DNA of 11,174 nucleotides, taken from NCBI GenBank assembly GCA_002423365.1, contig DIVU01000047.1, positions 1 through 11,174 of the forward strand, in the 5' to 3' direction. Positions 1 to 7,215 of the stretch are shown piece by piece (position 1 is the first letter of the stretch; each line of letters starts with the position of its first letter). This stretch comes from Desulfuromonadaceae bacterium UBA6124. GTDB lineage: Bacteria; Desulfobacterota; Desulfuromonadia; Desulfuromonadales; Trichloromonadaceae. The notes beneath the pieces are model-generated. The model saw only the letters and a program-made list of their open reading frames with translations, did not search any database and was not told the DNA's origin. The translations under genes and the position numbers were made by a program.

Positions 1-125
1 TCTGGTTGTTCCTCGGTTTCCTCGGCTTGGTTGTCGCTACCCAACTGGTTCCCGCCATCATGATGCTGGTCGGCATCGTCCAGGGCGTGGCGGGTAGCAG
101 CGCCGCCGACCAGTCGGTCCGGTAG
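1..125 (+). CDS. C-terminus of a membrane protein (partial)
   Basis: This is the tail end of a gene whose start lies left of the window. Reading from position 3, 40 codons run open to a TAG at 123-125. The peptide opens WLFLGFLGLVVATQLVP and continues hydrophobic through AIMMLVGIVQGV, so it looks like one or two C-terminal membrane segments, followed by a short polar tail (AGSSAADQSVR). The family cannot be recognised from so little. A strong hairpin at 151-198 follows directly, as expected for the end of a plus-strand transcript. The frame could be chance open sequence, but the hydrophobic pattern and the terminator support a real gene end. Confidence 0.6.
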   Translation, partial: WLFLGFLGLVVATQLVPAIMMLVGIVQGVAGSSAADQSVR

Positions 126-150
126 CCCTTCACAACATAATCACCACCCT

Positions 151-198
151 AAAAGAGCAACAGCCGAAACGGGTTTCCGCTTCGGCTGTTGCTCTTTT
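151..198. terminator. Bidirectional rho-independent terminator
   Basis: Positions 151-168 (starting AAAAGAGCAACAG) and 181-198 (ending CTGTTGCTCTTTT) form a perfect 18-bp inverted repeat around a 12-nt loop (169-180). The outer four pairs are A:T, so each strand has a GC-containing stem followed by a T-run. The element lies between a plus-strand gene ending at 125 and a minus-strand gene ending at 216, so it probably terminates both convergent transcripts. Confidence 0.9.
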
Positions 199-215
199 GT
201 CTTTATCGAAGAGGA

Positions 216-1793
216 TCAGCTCTCCACTAACGCGAGAACCAACTTCCGTTCAAAGGCCTCTTCGAAGAGATCCCCCTTACTCCGACCGCCGTAAAGCTCC
301 ACACCGAGATCGCCGTTCCCCTCCAGCCGCAGCGCGCAGGTTTTGCTCGTCAATTCGGCGGTAATCCGCTTCAGCTTTCCGCTGCGACAGCGATCGAGAC
401 CATCGGCCAAGCGCAGAATTCCCGCCAACTGCCGTACAAGTTGTTGGTCCTCGGTACTCAGCAGGGCGAAGTTCTCATGCTTTTTCTTCGGCAGGGATTT
501 GCGGTGGTAGCGGGCCAGGTTGGCGACGATTTCCTGTTCACGGGGGGTAAAGCCAAAGAGCCCGGCATGACGGATGAGGTGATAGGAATGCTTGTGATGC
601 TTGGCGTAATCAATGAAATAGCCGACGTCGTGCAAGAGAGCGGCGGCCTCCAGCAGCTGCCGGGCACGCTCATCGAGACCGTGCAGGGCGGCGGTACCGT
701 CGAAGATCTGCAGAGAGAGATCACGCACCGTTTCGGCATGCCCCTCGTCGCTATGGCAGGAACGGGCAAAATCCTGGACCGCTGTCCGCCAGTCCCGTCG
801 CGCCTCGCGCTTTTCCACCAGACCGAGATCATCCAGACTTTTCAAGATCAAGCCCTCGCGTATGCCGCGCTCGTTGATGCGCAACAGGTTGGCGCCGAAG
901 AAGCGCATCAGTTCATCGACCAGGGTCACACCGGCGATGATGATATCGGCCCGCTCCGGGCTGAGACCGGCGATTTCCCGCCGCTGCCGGGCATCCTTGC
1001 GTTCGAGCATAGCCAGCAGATGGACGACCTCGGAACGGAGCACCTCGTAGCCGTGCACCGAGCCGTAGGCTTCCTTGCGCAGGGCCATGGCCATGGCGCC
1101 GACGGCGTTGAGGGTGCCGCCCGAGCCGATGAGGCACTGCACGGGAAAATCGGGGGTCGCCAGAGCCGTTTTCAGACTGTGGCGAATATGTTTGCGCAGC
1201 CGGACCAGATCCTTCTCCGGAGCGGGATCGCGAGGGAGAAACCGCTCGGTGAGCAGCACCGCGCCCAGTTCCAGGGAATGGATCGCCTCAATGTGCTCGC
1301 CCGTCGCCGTCACCATCTCGACACTGCCGCCGCCGATATCGATCATGGCGTAACGACTGCCGGCCATGTCGAAATGATGGCGGGCGCTCAGCGCGGCCAG
1401 TTCCGCCTCCTGCTCGCCGTCGATGATTTCGATCCCGATACCGGCTTCCTTCGTCATGGCCGCGACGAACTCCTTGCCATTGGCGGCCTTGCGCACGGCG
1501 CTGGTGGCCACGGCGACGAAATGGGCCGCCCCCAGCCCATCGGCGATCTGCTTCATACGCTTGAGGGCCTGGGCCGCCCGCTCCCAGGCGGCGGTCGAGA
1601 TCGAGCCGCTGGCCGCGAGCCCTTCCCCGAGACGCACCGTCGCCTTTTCGTCGTCAAGCACCCGGTAATCGCCCTTTTTGAGAACTTCAACGACGATGCA
1701 ACGAATGGAGTTGGTGCCGATATCGAGGGCCGCGAGCCGTCTGCCGGGCGCCTTGCCCTTGGCCGCGTCCCCCCGACTTGGACCCGGACTCAT
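216..1793 (-). CDS. ppx: Exopolyphosphatase / pppGpp phosphatase family (Ppx/GppA) with HD domain
   Basis: This 525-residue protein is a member of the Ppx/GppA family, which releases phosphate from the ends of polyphosphate or converts pppGpp to ppGpp in the cytoplasm. The ASKHA-fold N-terminal part (about residues 20-320) shows the phosphate-binding motif DIGTNSIR (24-31), GEQEAEL with the probable catalytic glutamate (126-132), DIGGGSVE (152-159), GSGGT (223-227) and GLSPERADII (277-286). A C-terminal HD-type helical domain (about 340-500) contains LLHDVG (386-391), as in the long Ppx/GppA proteins. The ATG overlaps the stop of the upstream HhH gene by 4 bp (ATGA at 1790-1793) and has no strong ribosome-binding site of its own, so translational coupling is likely. 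A stretch of about 20 residues precedes the first motif. Being next to ppk1 favours exopolyphosphatase, but sequence alone does not exclude GppA activity. Confidence 0.93.
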   Translation of the reverse strand: MSPGPSRGDAAKGKAPGRRLAALDIGTNSIRCIVVEVLKKGDYRVLDDEKATVRLGEGLAASGSISTAAWERAAQALKRMKQIADGLGAAHFVAVATSAVRKAANGKEFVAAMTKEAGIGIEIIDGEQEAELAALSARHHFDMAGSRYAMIDIGGGSVEMVTATGEHIEAIHSLELGAVLLTERFLPRDPAPEKDLVRLRKHIRHSLKTALATPDFPVQCLIGSGGTLNAVGAMAMALRKEAYGSVHGYEVLRSEVVHLLAMLERKDARQRREIAGLSPERADIIIAGVTLVDELMRFFGANLLRINERGIREGLILKSLDDLGLVEKREARRDWRTAVQDFARSCHSDEGHAETVRDLSLQIFDGTAALHGLDERARQLLEAAALLHDVGYFIDYAKHHKHSYHLIRHAGLFGFTPREQEIVANLARYHRKSLPKKKHENFALLSTEDQQLVRQLAGILRLADGLDRCRSGKLKRITAELTSKTCALRLEGNGDLGVELYGGRSKGDLFEEAFERKLVLALVES

Positions 1794-2323
1794 GCCAGAA
1801 TCCGCTTGAAGGATTTGCGCGCTTTTTTCAATCCTCGCCCCAGTTTTCCGGCCCCGGCCTCGTCCAGCCCCTGCAGGCGCCGAGCAGCACGGGCCAAGCC
1901 CTTGCGCGCTCGTTTTCGCCGCGCATCGAGTCGGCTCTCGACCCGCTCCAGCCGATCCAGAAATTTTTTCACTTCCTTTTCGAGCACGGCCTTTTTCTCA
2001 TTGGAGAGAATCTCGCCCTTGCGCGCGAGAAGACCCTCAGCCAGGTCACGCACTCGCATTCGCAACGTTTCGGCGGCCTGACGCAGCGCCGCGCTCTTAT
2101 CCGCAACCTCCTCCGCTCGCGGCTCCTGGTTCGCCATCCTTCCCGCCTGTTCAATGATCTCCGGTATGTAACGGGGATTCATCCCCTGAATAGCCGCCAG
2201 CTCTTGCGGCGCGGCCTGGGCCAATCGCGCCGGGCTGTCGAGTCCAGCCGCCACCAGTCGTTTCGCCAACACCGCGCCTATCCCCTTGATCCGTTGCAAC
2301 GGCTTGCCCACTTCCTCACTCAT
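1790..2323 (-). CDS. Helix-hairpin-helix protein with coiled coil and basic C-terminal tail
   Basis: This 177-residue protein is of unknown function. Residues about 8-62 form a helix-hairpin-helix region: IKGIGAVLAKRLVAAGL has the classic GIG hairpin, followed by a second helical pair containing IQGMNPRYI. HhH domains usually bind DNA non-specifically through the backbone. Residues about 70-135 are charged and heptad-like (probable coiled coil). Residues about 134-175 are rich in Arg, Lys and Ala (RRKRARKGLARAARRL and KKARKSFKR), like a histone-type tail. The ATG at 2323 was chosen over a TTG three bases upstream because the GGAGG Shine-Dalgarno sits six bases before the ATG and only three before the TTG. 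It is first in the operon with ppx, overlapping it by 4 bp, and lies divergent from ppk1. A nucleoid-binding role linked to polyphosphate is inference. Confidence 0.8.
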   Translation of the reverse strand: MSEEVGKPLQRIKGIGAVLAKRLVAAGLDSPARLAQAAPQELAAIQGMNPRYIPEIIEQAGRMANQEPRAEEVADKSAALRQAAETLRMRVRDLAEGLLARKGEILSNEKKAVLEKEVKKFLDRLERVESRLDARRKRARKGLARAARRLQGLDEAGAGKLGRGLKKARKSFKRILA

Positions 2324-2327
2324 CAAA

Positions 2328-2335
2328 CACCTCCC
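2328..2335 (-). promoter_or_regulatory. Shine-Dalgarno that fixes the HhH gene start
   Basis: The minus strand reads GGGAGGTG here. The GGAGG core (2334-2330) is six bases from the ATG at 2323, normal spacing, but only three from the alternative in-frame TTG at 2326. The ATG is therefore preferred. Confidence 0.75.
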
Positions 2336-2403
2336 ACAGAAAGATCGCCATGGCCCAAACAGGGCTCGCTAAAGCTTAACTATACCAGCGAGGTTCCGAG
2401 AGT

Positions 2404-2432
2404 ATGTTAAAGTTCTATGAGTTTTGTGTAAA
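2404..2432 (-). promoter_or_regulatory. Candidate sigma70-type promoter for the HhH-ppx operon
   Basis: On the minus strand TTTACA (2432-2427, 5/6 match to the -35 consensus) is followed after exactly 17 bases by TAACAT (2409-2404, 4/6 match to the -10). Transcription would begin near 2397, giving a leader of about 75 nt before the ATG at 2323. The site lies in the AT-rich part of the divergent spacer. It is a pattern match only. Confidence 0.45.
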
Positions 2433-2454
2433 AAAAGTCGACAGCACTCTTTCT

Positions 2455-2487
2455 TCACACATTTATAACAATTTTCTAACAATAACA
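2455..2487 (+). promoter_or_regulatory. Pho-box-like 11-bp direct repeats upstream of ppk1
   Basis: Three consecutive 11-base units begin at 2455, 2466 and 2477: TCACACATTTA, TAACAATTTTC and TAACAATAACA. All share TNACA at the same phase. PhoB/PhoP-type response regulators bind tandem half-sites with 11-bp periodicity (TGTCA in the E. coli Pho box, TTAACA-like in Bacillus), so this is a reasonable candidate for phosphate-responsive control of ppk1 and perhaps of the divergent HhH-ppx operon. A TAACAT at 2483-2488, ten bases after the second repeat, could be a weak -10. The spacer is AT-rich, so chance similarity is possible. Confidence 0.35.
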
Positions 2488-2557
2488 TGGCAAACTTCGT
2501 GATGAGCGTTTTTCGGAAAAAAACCGGACGAGCCTTTTTCCCGGAAGGACCATTGCC

Positions 2558-4834
2558 ATGGATACCGCTGAAATCCCTGATCTTCCGCCTGCCCTCGACC
2601 CGGTCTCCGAGTCCCTTGTCCTGGCGGCGGAAAAAGGAATAACCACGGAGACCGCCTTGACGACCATCCCTTTCCCGAAAGCGCCCCCGGAACCGCTCAA
2701 AGCCCTGCCGGCCCCCTGCGATCTTCAGTCCCACGAGCTTTACCTGAATCGCGAACTCGCCTGGCTGGAGTTCAACCAGCGGGTATTGCACGAAGCGACG
2801 GACCGCCGCACCCCTCTGCTGGAACGGATCAAATTCGCCGCCATCGCCGGGTCGAACCTCGACGAATTTTTCATGAAGCGCATTGGCGGGCTGAAACAGC
2901 AGGTCGGAGCCGGGGTGCATGAACGCACCGTCGACGGCCGCACCCCCGAGGAGCAGATCGGCGCCTGCTACGCCTTTATCCGCAGGCACCAGCTCGAAAA
3001 ACAGCGCCTGCTGAAAATCCTCATGCGCAAACTGCGCGACCAGGATATCCAGATCCTGGCCTACGACAAGCTCGACAAAGCCGAACAGGAAAAGGTTCGG
3101 GAAGACTATTACGACAACATCTTTCCGCTGGTCACGCCCCAGTCCATCGACCCGGCCCATCCCTTTCCCTTCGTCTCCAACCTCTCCCTCAATCTGCTGG
3201 TGACCCTGCGCTACCCCAAAGACCGGGAAACCTCCATGGCCCGGGTCAAGGTGCCGATCAGCGCCGGGGCGCCGCGCTTCTTGCGTATCGGTCGCAAAAA
3301 CCGCTTCGTCCTCCTCGAAGAGGTGATGGAACAGAACCTCGACATGCTTTTTCCGGGAATGGAGATCCTCCATTGCGACCTCTTTCGGGTGACGCGCAAT
3401 GCCAACACCGAGAAAGCCGAGGAACACGCCGACGATCTCCTCGCCCTGATCGAGTCGACCCTGCAACAACGCAAGTTCGCCCCCATCGTGCGCCTTGAAG
3501 TCCTGCCGGGCATGGATCCGACGTTGCGCGGACGTCTGGCGGCTGAGCTGGGCCTGGACGAGGAGGTCGACGTCTTCATCATCGACGGCATGCTCGGCAC
3601 GCGGGATCTCTTCGAAATCGCCGCTCTCAACCTCCCCCAGATCAAGGAGGCGCCGCACCACCAGATCACTCCCCCGGCCTTGCAGAATGAACGGAGCATC
3701 TTTCACCTGATTCGTGACGCCGGCGCCATTCTCCTGCAACATCCCTACGAATCCTTTTCCACCTCGGTCGAGCGCTTTCTCAAGGAGTCGGCCCACGACC
3801 CCAAGGTGCGGGGGATCAAGATGACCCTGTACCGTACGTCGAGCCGCAGCCCGATTCTCGACTACCTGATCCAGGCGGCGCAGAACGGCAAGCAGGTGGC
3901 GGTAGTGGTCGAGCTCAAGGCGCGCTTTGACGAAGCGGCCAACATCCGCCTCGCCTCGCGTCTGGAAGAAGCGGGCATCCACGTCACCTACGGCGTGGTC
4001 GGGCTGAAAACCCACGCCAAGATCATTCTGGTGGTGCGCAACGACTACAACGGGCTGCGCCGCTACGTGCATATCGGCACCGGCAATTACCATCCGGAAA
4101 CCTCGCGCCTCTACAGCGACCTGGGACTGCTGCTCTACGACAAGAATATCGGCCGCGACACCACCGAACTCTTCAACTATCTGACCACCGGCTTCAGCCC
4201 CAGCCGCCGCTACCAGAAGCTGTTGGTCGCGCCGAAGATGCTCAAACGCGGCCTGCTGGAACGCATCGACCGGGAAATCGCCGGGCACTCGGAGAAAACC
4301 CCTGGGCAGATCATTTTCAAGATGAACGCTCTCGACGACGCCGACATCGCCCGCGCCCTCTACCGCGCCTCCCGCGCCGGAGTGCGGATCGATCTCATCA
4401 TTCGCGACAGCTGCCGGGTGCGGCCGGGGATCGCCGGACTCTCGGAGAACATCCGGGTCATTTCCATTGTCGGCCGGTTTCTCGAACATGCCCGCCTCTA
4501 TTTCTTCCGCAACGGCGGCGAGGAGGAGTATTTCATCGGCTCGGCCGACGCCATGAAACGCAACCTCGAACATCGCGTCGAAGTGCTGACCCCGGTGGAG
4601 AACCCGGGCATCCGCGAGGATTTGCGACAGATGCTGGAAATCCAGCTCAACGACCGGCGCAGCGCCTGGGAACTCATGTCGGACGGCAGTTACAGCCAAC
4701 GGCGACCACGGAATGCGGAAGAGGCCGTCGGTAGCCAGCAACGCCTGATCGAACTGGCGGAAAAGCGCAATCGCGACGCTTCCCGGCTGCGCAAACGCAA
4801 GCCGAAAAGCCTCGGCGGCCGCAACCTGCGATGA
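2558..4834 (+). CDS. ppk1: Polyphosphate kinase 1 (PPK1)
   Basis: PPK1 reversibly transfers the gamma phosphate of ATP onto growing polyphosphate through a phosphohistidine intermediate. This 758-residue protein has the family layout: N domain (about 58-165, LYLNRELAWLEFN and SNLDEFFMKR), head domain (about 170-370) and two phospholipase-D-like catalytic domains (about 375-555 and 560-710). H486 in GLKTHAK matches the autophosphorylated H435 of E. coli PPK, and H505 in HIGTGNYH matches H454. R426 (TLYR) and R456 (KARFDEAANI) match the Mg-binding arginines, and H644 (FLEHARLYFF) matches H592. The start is set by GGAAGGA (2543-2549), eight bases before the ATG. It leaves a Pro-rich extension of about 57 residues ahead of the usual N-terminus, and the C-terminus is basic (RLRKRKPK). 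It is the first gene of the plus-strand operon, with 22 bases to the CHAD gene. Confidence 0.98.
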   Translation: MDTAEIPDLPPALDPVSESLVLAAEKGITTETALTTIPFPKAPPEPLKALPAPCDLQSHELYLNRELAWLEFNQRVLHEATDRRTPLLERIKFAAIAGSNLDEFFMKRIGGLKQQVGAGVHERTVDGRTPEEQIGACYAFIRRHQLEKQRLLKILMRKLRDQDIQILAYDKLDKAEQEKVREDYYDNIFPLVTPQSIDPAHPFPFVSNLSLNLLVTLRYPKDRETSMARVKVPISAGAPRFLRIGRKNRFVLLEEVMEQNLDMLFPGMEILHCDLFRVTRNANTEKAEEHADDLLALIESTLQQRKFAPIVRLEVLPGMDPTLRGRLAAELGLDEEVDVFIIDGMLGTRDLFEIAALNLPQIKEAPHHQITPPALQNERSIFHLIRDAGAILLQHPYESFSTSVERFLKESAHDPKVRGIKMTLYRTSSRSPILDYLIQAAQNGKQVAVVVELKARFDEAANIRLASRLEEAGIHVTYGVVGLKTHAKIILVVRNDYNGLRRYVHIGTGNYHPETSRLYSDLGLLLYDKNIGRDTTELFNYLTTGFSPSRRYQKLLVAPKMLKRGLLERIDREIAGHSEKTPGQIIFKMNALDDADIARALYRASRAGVRIDLIIRDSCRVRPGIAGLSENIRVISIVGRFLEHARLYFFRNGGEEEYFIGSADAMKRNLEHRVEVLTPVENPGIREDLRQMLEIQLNDRRSAWELMSDGSYSQRRPRNAEEAVGSQQRLIELAEKRNRDASRLRKRKPKSLGGRNLR

Positions 4835-4856
4835 GGCACGCCCCAAGGAATGAGGC

Positions 4857-6407
4857 ATGGAATATCTGCTGCCGGAAATACTGACGCCGGCATCCCTGCA
4901 TGACCAACTGTGCAGCTTCGCCCCCCTCAAAGCGGAACTTCCTCGGGAAGGGTGCCTGTGCTATTTCGACAGCTTCGACTGGCGTCTCTTCCATCAGGGG
5001 CTGATCTTGGAGGAAGAAACACTGGATGGGAGCCCAGCTCTGCGTCTACGGCGCCTCGGCAACGGCTCTCTGCTCGGCTCGGTCGTCGGCCACGCCCCGG
5101 ATTTCGCCGAAGATCTGCCGCCGGGGGCACTCCGTGATACCCTCAAAGAGATTCTGGAGGATCGTCGACTTTTCCCCCTTGCCGGGGTTCAAGGCCTCTT
5201 CCAGCGCTTTTCCTTGCTGGATGACCAACAGAAGACGGTGGCGCGGCTGGTCGTCCTGACCCAGGCTATAGGGGCGGATGGTCCCAAAAACCGGTGGCGG
5301 CTCTCCCCTCGGCTACGCAGCGAGCCGGTCCGCGGTTATGACCGGGAGTTACGAAAACTCGACCGTTTTTTGCGATCCGGGCTTTGCCTGGAAACAGCGC
5401 CCGAGGAACTCTGGCACATTCTCATGGGCGGCGCCGGCCGTTCCCCCGGCGATTACTCCTCAAAACCGGACTTCCGCTTTGATCCCGCGCAACCGGCCGG
5501 AGAGGCCATTCGCGCAATTTTTTTGCAACTGCTCGACTCCATGGAACGCAATCTGGACGGCACCATCCGGGATCTCGACAGCGAATTCCTGCACGATTTT
5601 CGGGTGGCGATCCGTCGCACCCGGGCCGCTCTCAGTCAATTCAAAGGGTTGATGCCAACGACGGTGGTGGAGCGTTTTCACCCCGAATTCGCCTGGCTCG
5701 GCACGATCACCACGCCGGTGCGGGATCTCGACGTTCATCTGCTTGGCTTCGACGGCTACCGCAACCTCCTCCCCCCGAAACAGTCCAGCGATCTTGCGCC
5801 CCTGCGCGAACGGCTCATGGCCCACCAGAGGACGGCCCAGCGGCAACTGGCCGAGGAACTGGCCTCGCCGCGCTTCCGGAAAATCCTCGCCGACTGGCGC
5901 GCCTGGCTTGCCAAGCCGCCTTTCGTCGATCTTTCCTGGCCGGAGTCGGCCGCTCTCCCCGTGGCGAAGGTGGCGAATGCCCGTATTCGCAGGATTCTGC
6001 GCCGCGCCCTGCGCGAAGGCGCCGCCATCGACGACGGCTCTCCCCCGGAAGACCTTCACGAACTGCGCAAGACCTGTAAAAAACTTCGCTATCTTCTGGA
6101 GTTTTTCCAAAGTCTTTATCCCCATGATAAAATTTCGGCGCTGATCAGGTCGCTGAAAGAGCTTCAGGACAATCTCGGCGAATTTCAGGATCTCGAAGTG
6201 CATGCCCAAGCCCTGCGCGCCATCGCGATGATGCCGACAGCGGAGCCTCCCCTGCCTCCGGAAACCCTGCTCGCCATCGGGCAGCTCATCGAACGGCTGC
6301 GGGAGCACCAGCAGCAGGTCCGCACGGAATTCGCCGCCCGTTTCGCCGTCTTCGCCGCGCCGGGGAAGCGTCGCCTGGTTCGCCAACACTTCAGGAAAGA
6401 ACCTTGA
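4857..6407 (+). CDS. CHAD-domain protein with degenerate CYTH-like N-terminus
   Basis: This 516-residue protein has a C-terminal CHAD domain (about 214-505), a helical bundle with conserved histidines and many basic residues. CHAD proteins bind polyphosphate and, where studied, localise to polyphosphate granules. The hallmarks are FLHDFRVAIRRTRA (H246) and LHELRKTCKKLRYLLEFF (H401), both with Arg/Lys-rich helix faces. The N-terminal half (about 25-165) contains CYFDSFDWRLFHQGLILEEE, then ALRLRR, which resembles the CYTH/triphosphate-tunnel fold. The N-terminal ExExK metal motif is absent, so that domain is probably not catalytic. AAGGA at 4845-4849 lies seven bases before the ATG. The gene follows ppk1 by 22 bases and precedes parA by four, indicating one operon. 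A scaffold or adaptor role on granules is inferred. Confidence 0.9.
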   Translation: MEYLLPEILTPASLHDQLCSFAPLKAELPREGCLCYFDSFDWRLFHQGLILEEETLDGSPALRLRRLGNGSLLGSVVGHAPDFAEDLPPGALRDTLKEILEDRRLFPLAGVQGLFQRFSLLDDQQKTVARLVVLTQAIGADGPKNRWRLSPRLRSEPVRGYDRELRKLDRFLRSGLCLETAPEELWHILMGGAGRSPGDYSSKPDFRFDPAQPAGEAIRAIFLQLLDSMERNLDGTIRDLDSEFLHDFRVAIRRTRAALSQFKGLMPTTVVERFHPEFAWLGTITTPVRDLDVHLLGFDGYRNLLPPKQSSDLAPLRERLMAHQRTAQRQLAEELASPRFRKILADWRAWLAKPPFVDLSWPESAALPVAKVANARIRRILRRALREGAAIDDGSPPEDLHELRKTCKKLRYLLEFFQSLYPHDKISALIRSLKELQDNLGEFQDLEVHAQALRAIAMMPTAEPPLPPETLLAIGQLIERLREHQQQVRTEFAARFAVFAAPGKRRLVRQHFRKEP

Positions 6408-6411
6408 AATC

Positions 6412-7158
6412 ATGAAAATCCTCGCGACCTACAATATCAAAGGGGGCGTGGGCAAGACCGCCGCCGCCATCAATCTCGCCTATTTGGCGGCGCGGGACGG
6501 CGCCCGGACCCTGGTCTGGGATCTCGACCCCCAGGGGGCGGCGACCTTTTACTTCCGGATCAAGCCCAAGGTCAAGGGCGGCAGCGAAAAGCTGCTCGGC
6601 GGCAAGAACGGCCTGGAATCTTCGATCAAAGGGACGGACTATCCGCAACTTGACCTGTTGCCGGCGGATTTTTCCTACCGCCATCTCGACATCCTCCTCG
6701 ACTCCGAAAAGAAGCCGACCAAGCGCTTCAAAAAACTGCTCGCGCCCTTGGCCACTTCCTACGATTACATCTTTCTCGACTGTCCCCCCAGCATTTCCCT
6801 GGTTTCCGAGGCGGTCTTCCGCGCCGCCGAAATCCTGCTGGTGCCGATCATCCCCACCCCTCTATCACTACGCACCCTCGAACAGATCTATGCTTTCGAG
6901 CAGGACGAAGGGTTGGAAGATTTGAAAATCCTCCCCTTTTTCTCCATGGTTGACCGCCGCAAAAGCCTGCATCGGGAGATTGTCGAGAGCCTGCCCCAGC
7001 AACGCCCCGAGGTGCTGGAAACGGAAATCCCCTACGCCAGCGAGGTGGAGCAGATGGGCATTCGCCGCCTGCCCCTGGCCGCCTACTCCCCCCACTGCCG
7101 GGCTGCTCTCGCCTTCGCCGAGCTTTGGCGGGAAATCCAGGATCATCTGATCAGCTGA
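6412..7158 (+). CDS. Orphan ParA/MinD-type ATPase
   Basis: This 248-residue P-loop ATPase is of the ParA/Soj class, whose ATP-bound dimers bind nucleoid DNA and move or space cargos when a partner stimulates hydrolysis. The deviant Walker A box KGGVGKT (10-16) keeps both the signature lysine K10 and catalytic K15. The A' motif is DLDPQG (37-42) and Walker B is FLDCPP (121-126, D123). The C-terminal part (PYASEVEQMG, AYSPHCRAALAF) is typical of chromosomal-type ParA. No N-terminal HTH is present, so plasmid-type autorepression is unlikely. No parB, and no parS-like repeat, was seen nearby. The gene begins four bases after the CHAD stop with only a weak, distant AGGA, so coupling is likely. Lying third in a ppk1 operon, it may position polyphosphate granules (inference). 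Confidence 0.92.
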   Translation: MKILATYNIKGGVGKTAAAINLAYLAARDGARTLVWDLDPQGAATFYFRIKPKVKGGSEKLLGGKNGLESSIKGTDYPQLDLLPADFSYRHLDILLDSEKKPTKRFKKLLAPLATSYDYIFLDCPPSISLVSEAVFRAAEILLVPIIPTPLSLRTLEQIYAFEQDEGLEDLKILPFFSMVDRRKSLHREIVESLPQQRPEVLETEIPYASEVEQMGIRRLPLAAYSPHCRAALAFAELWREIQDHLIS

Positions 7159-7215
7159 CGCACCACTCTATTGCGATTTTTTACCGGCTACTGCTCGTAA
7201 CGGGAGGAACAAACG

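Noticed and set aside
441..2081. A 546-codon plus-strand frame across ppx and the HhH gene.
   Set aside because: It is antisense to two real genes, shows no motif and has no ribosome site. It is a codon-bias shadow.
2369..4930. An 853-codon open frame on the minus strand opposite ppk1.
   Set aside because: It lies entirely antisense to a certain PPK1 gene, has no recognisable domain, and is of the low-complexity Gly/Val/Asp/Gln type produced by codon bias in GC-rich genes.
7159..7182. A terminator-like CGCA...TGCG stem followed by A and six T after parA.
   Set aside because: The stem is only four base pairs, too short for a convincing terminator. The Cys/His gene follows closely on the same strand.
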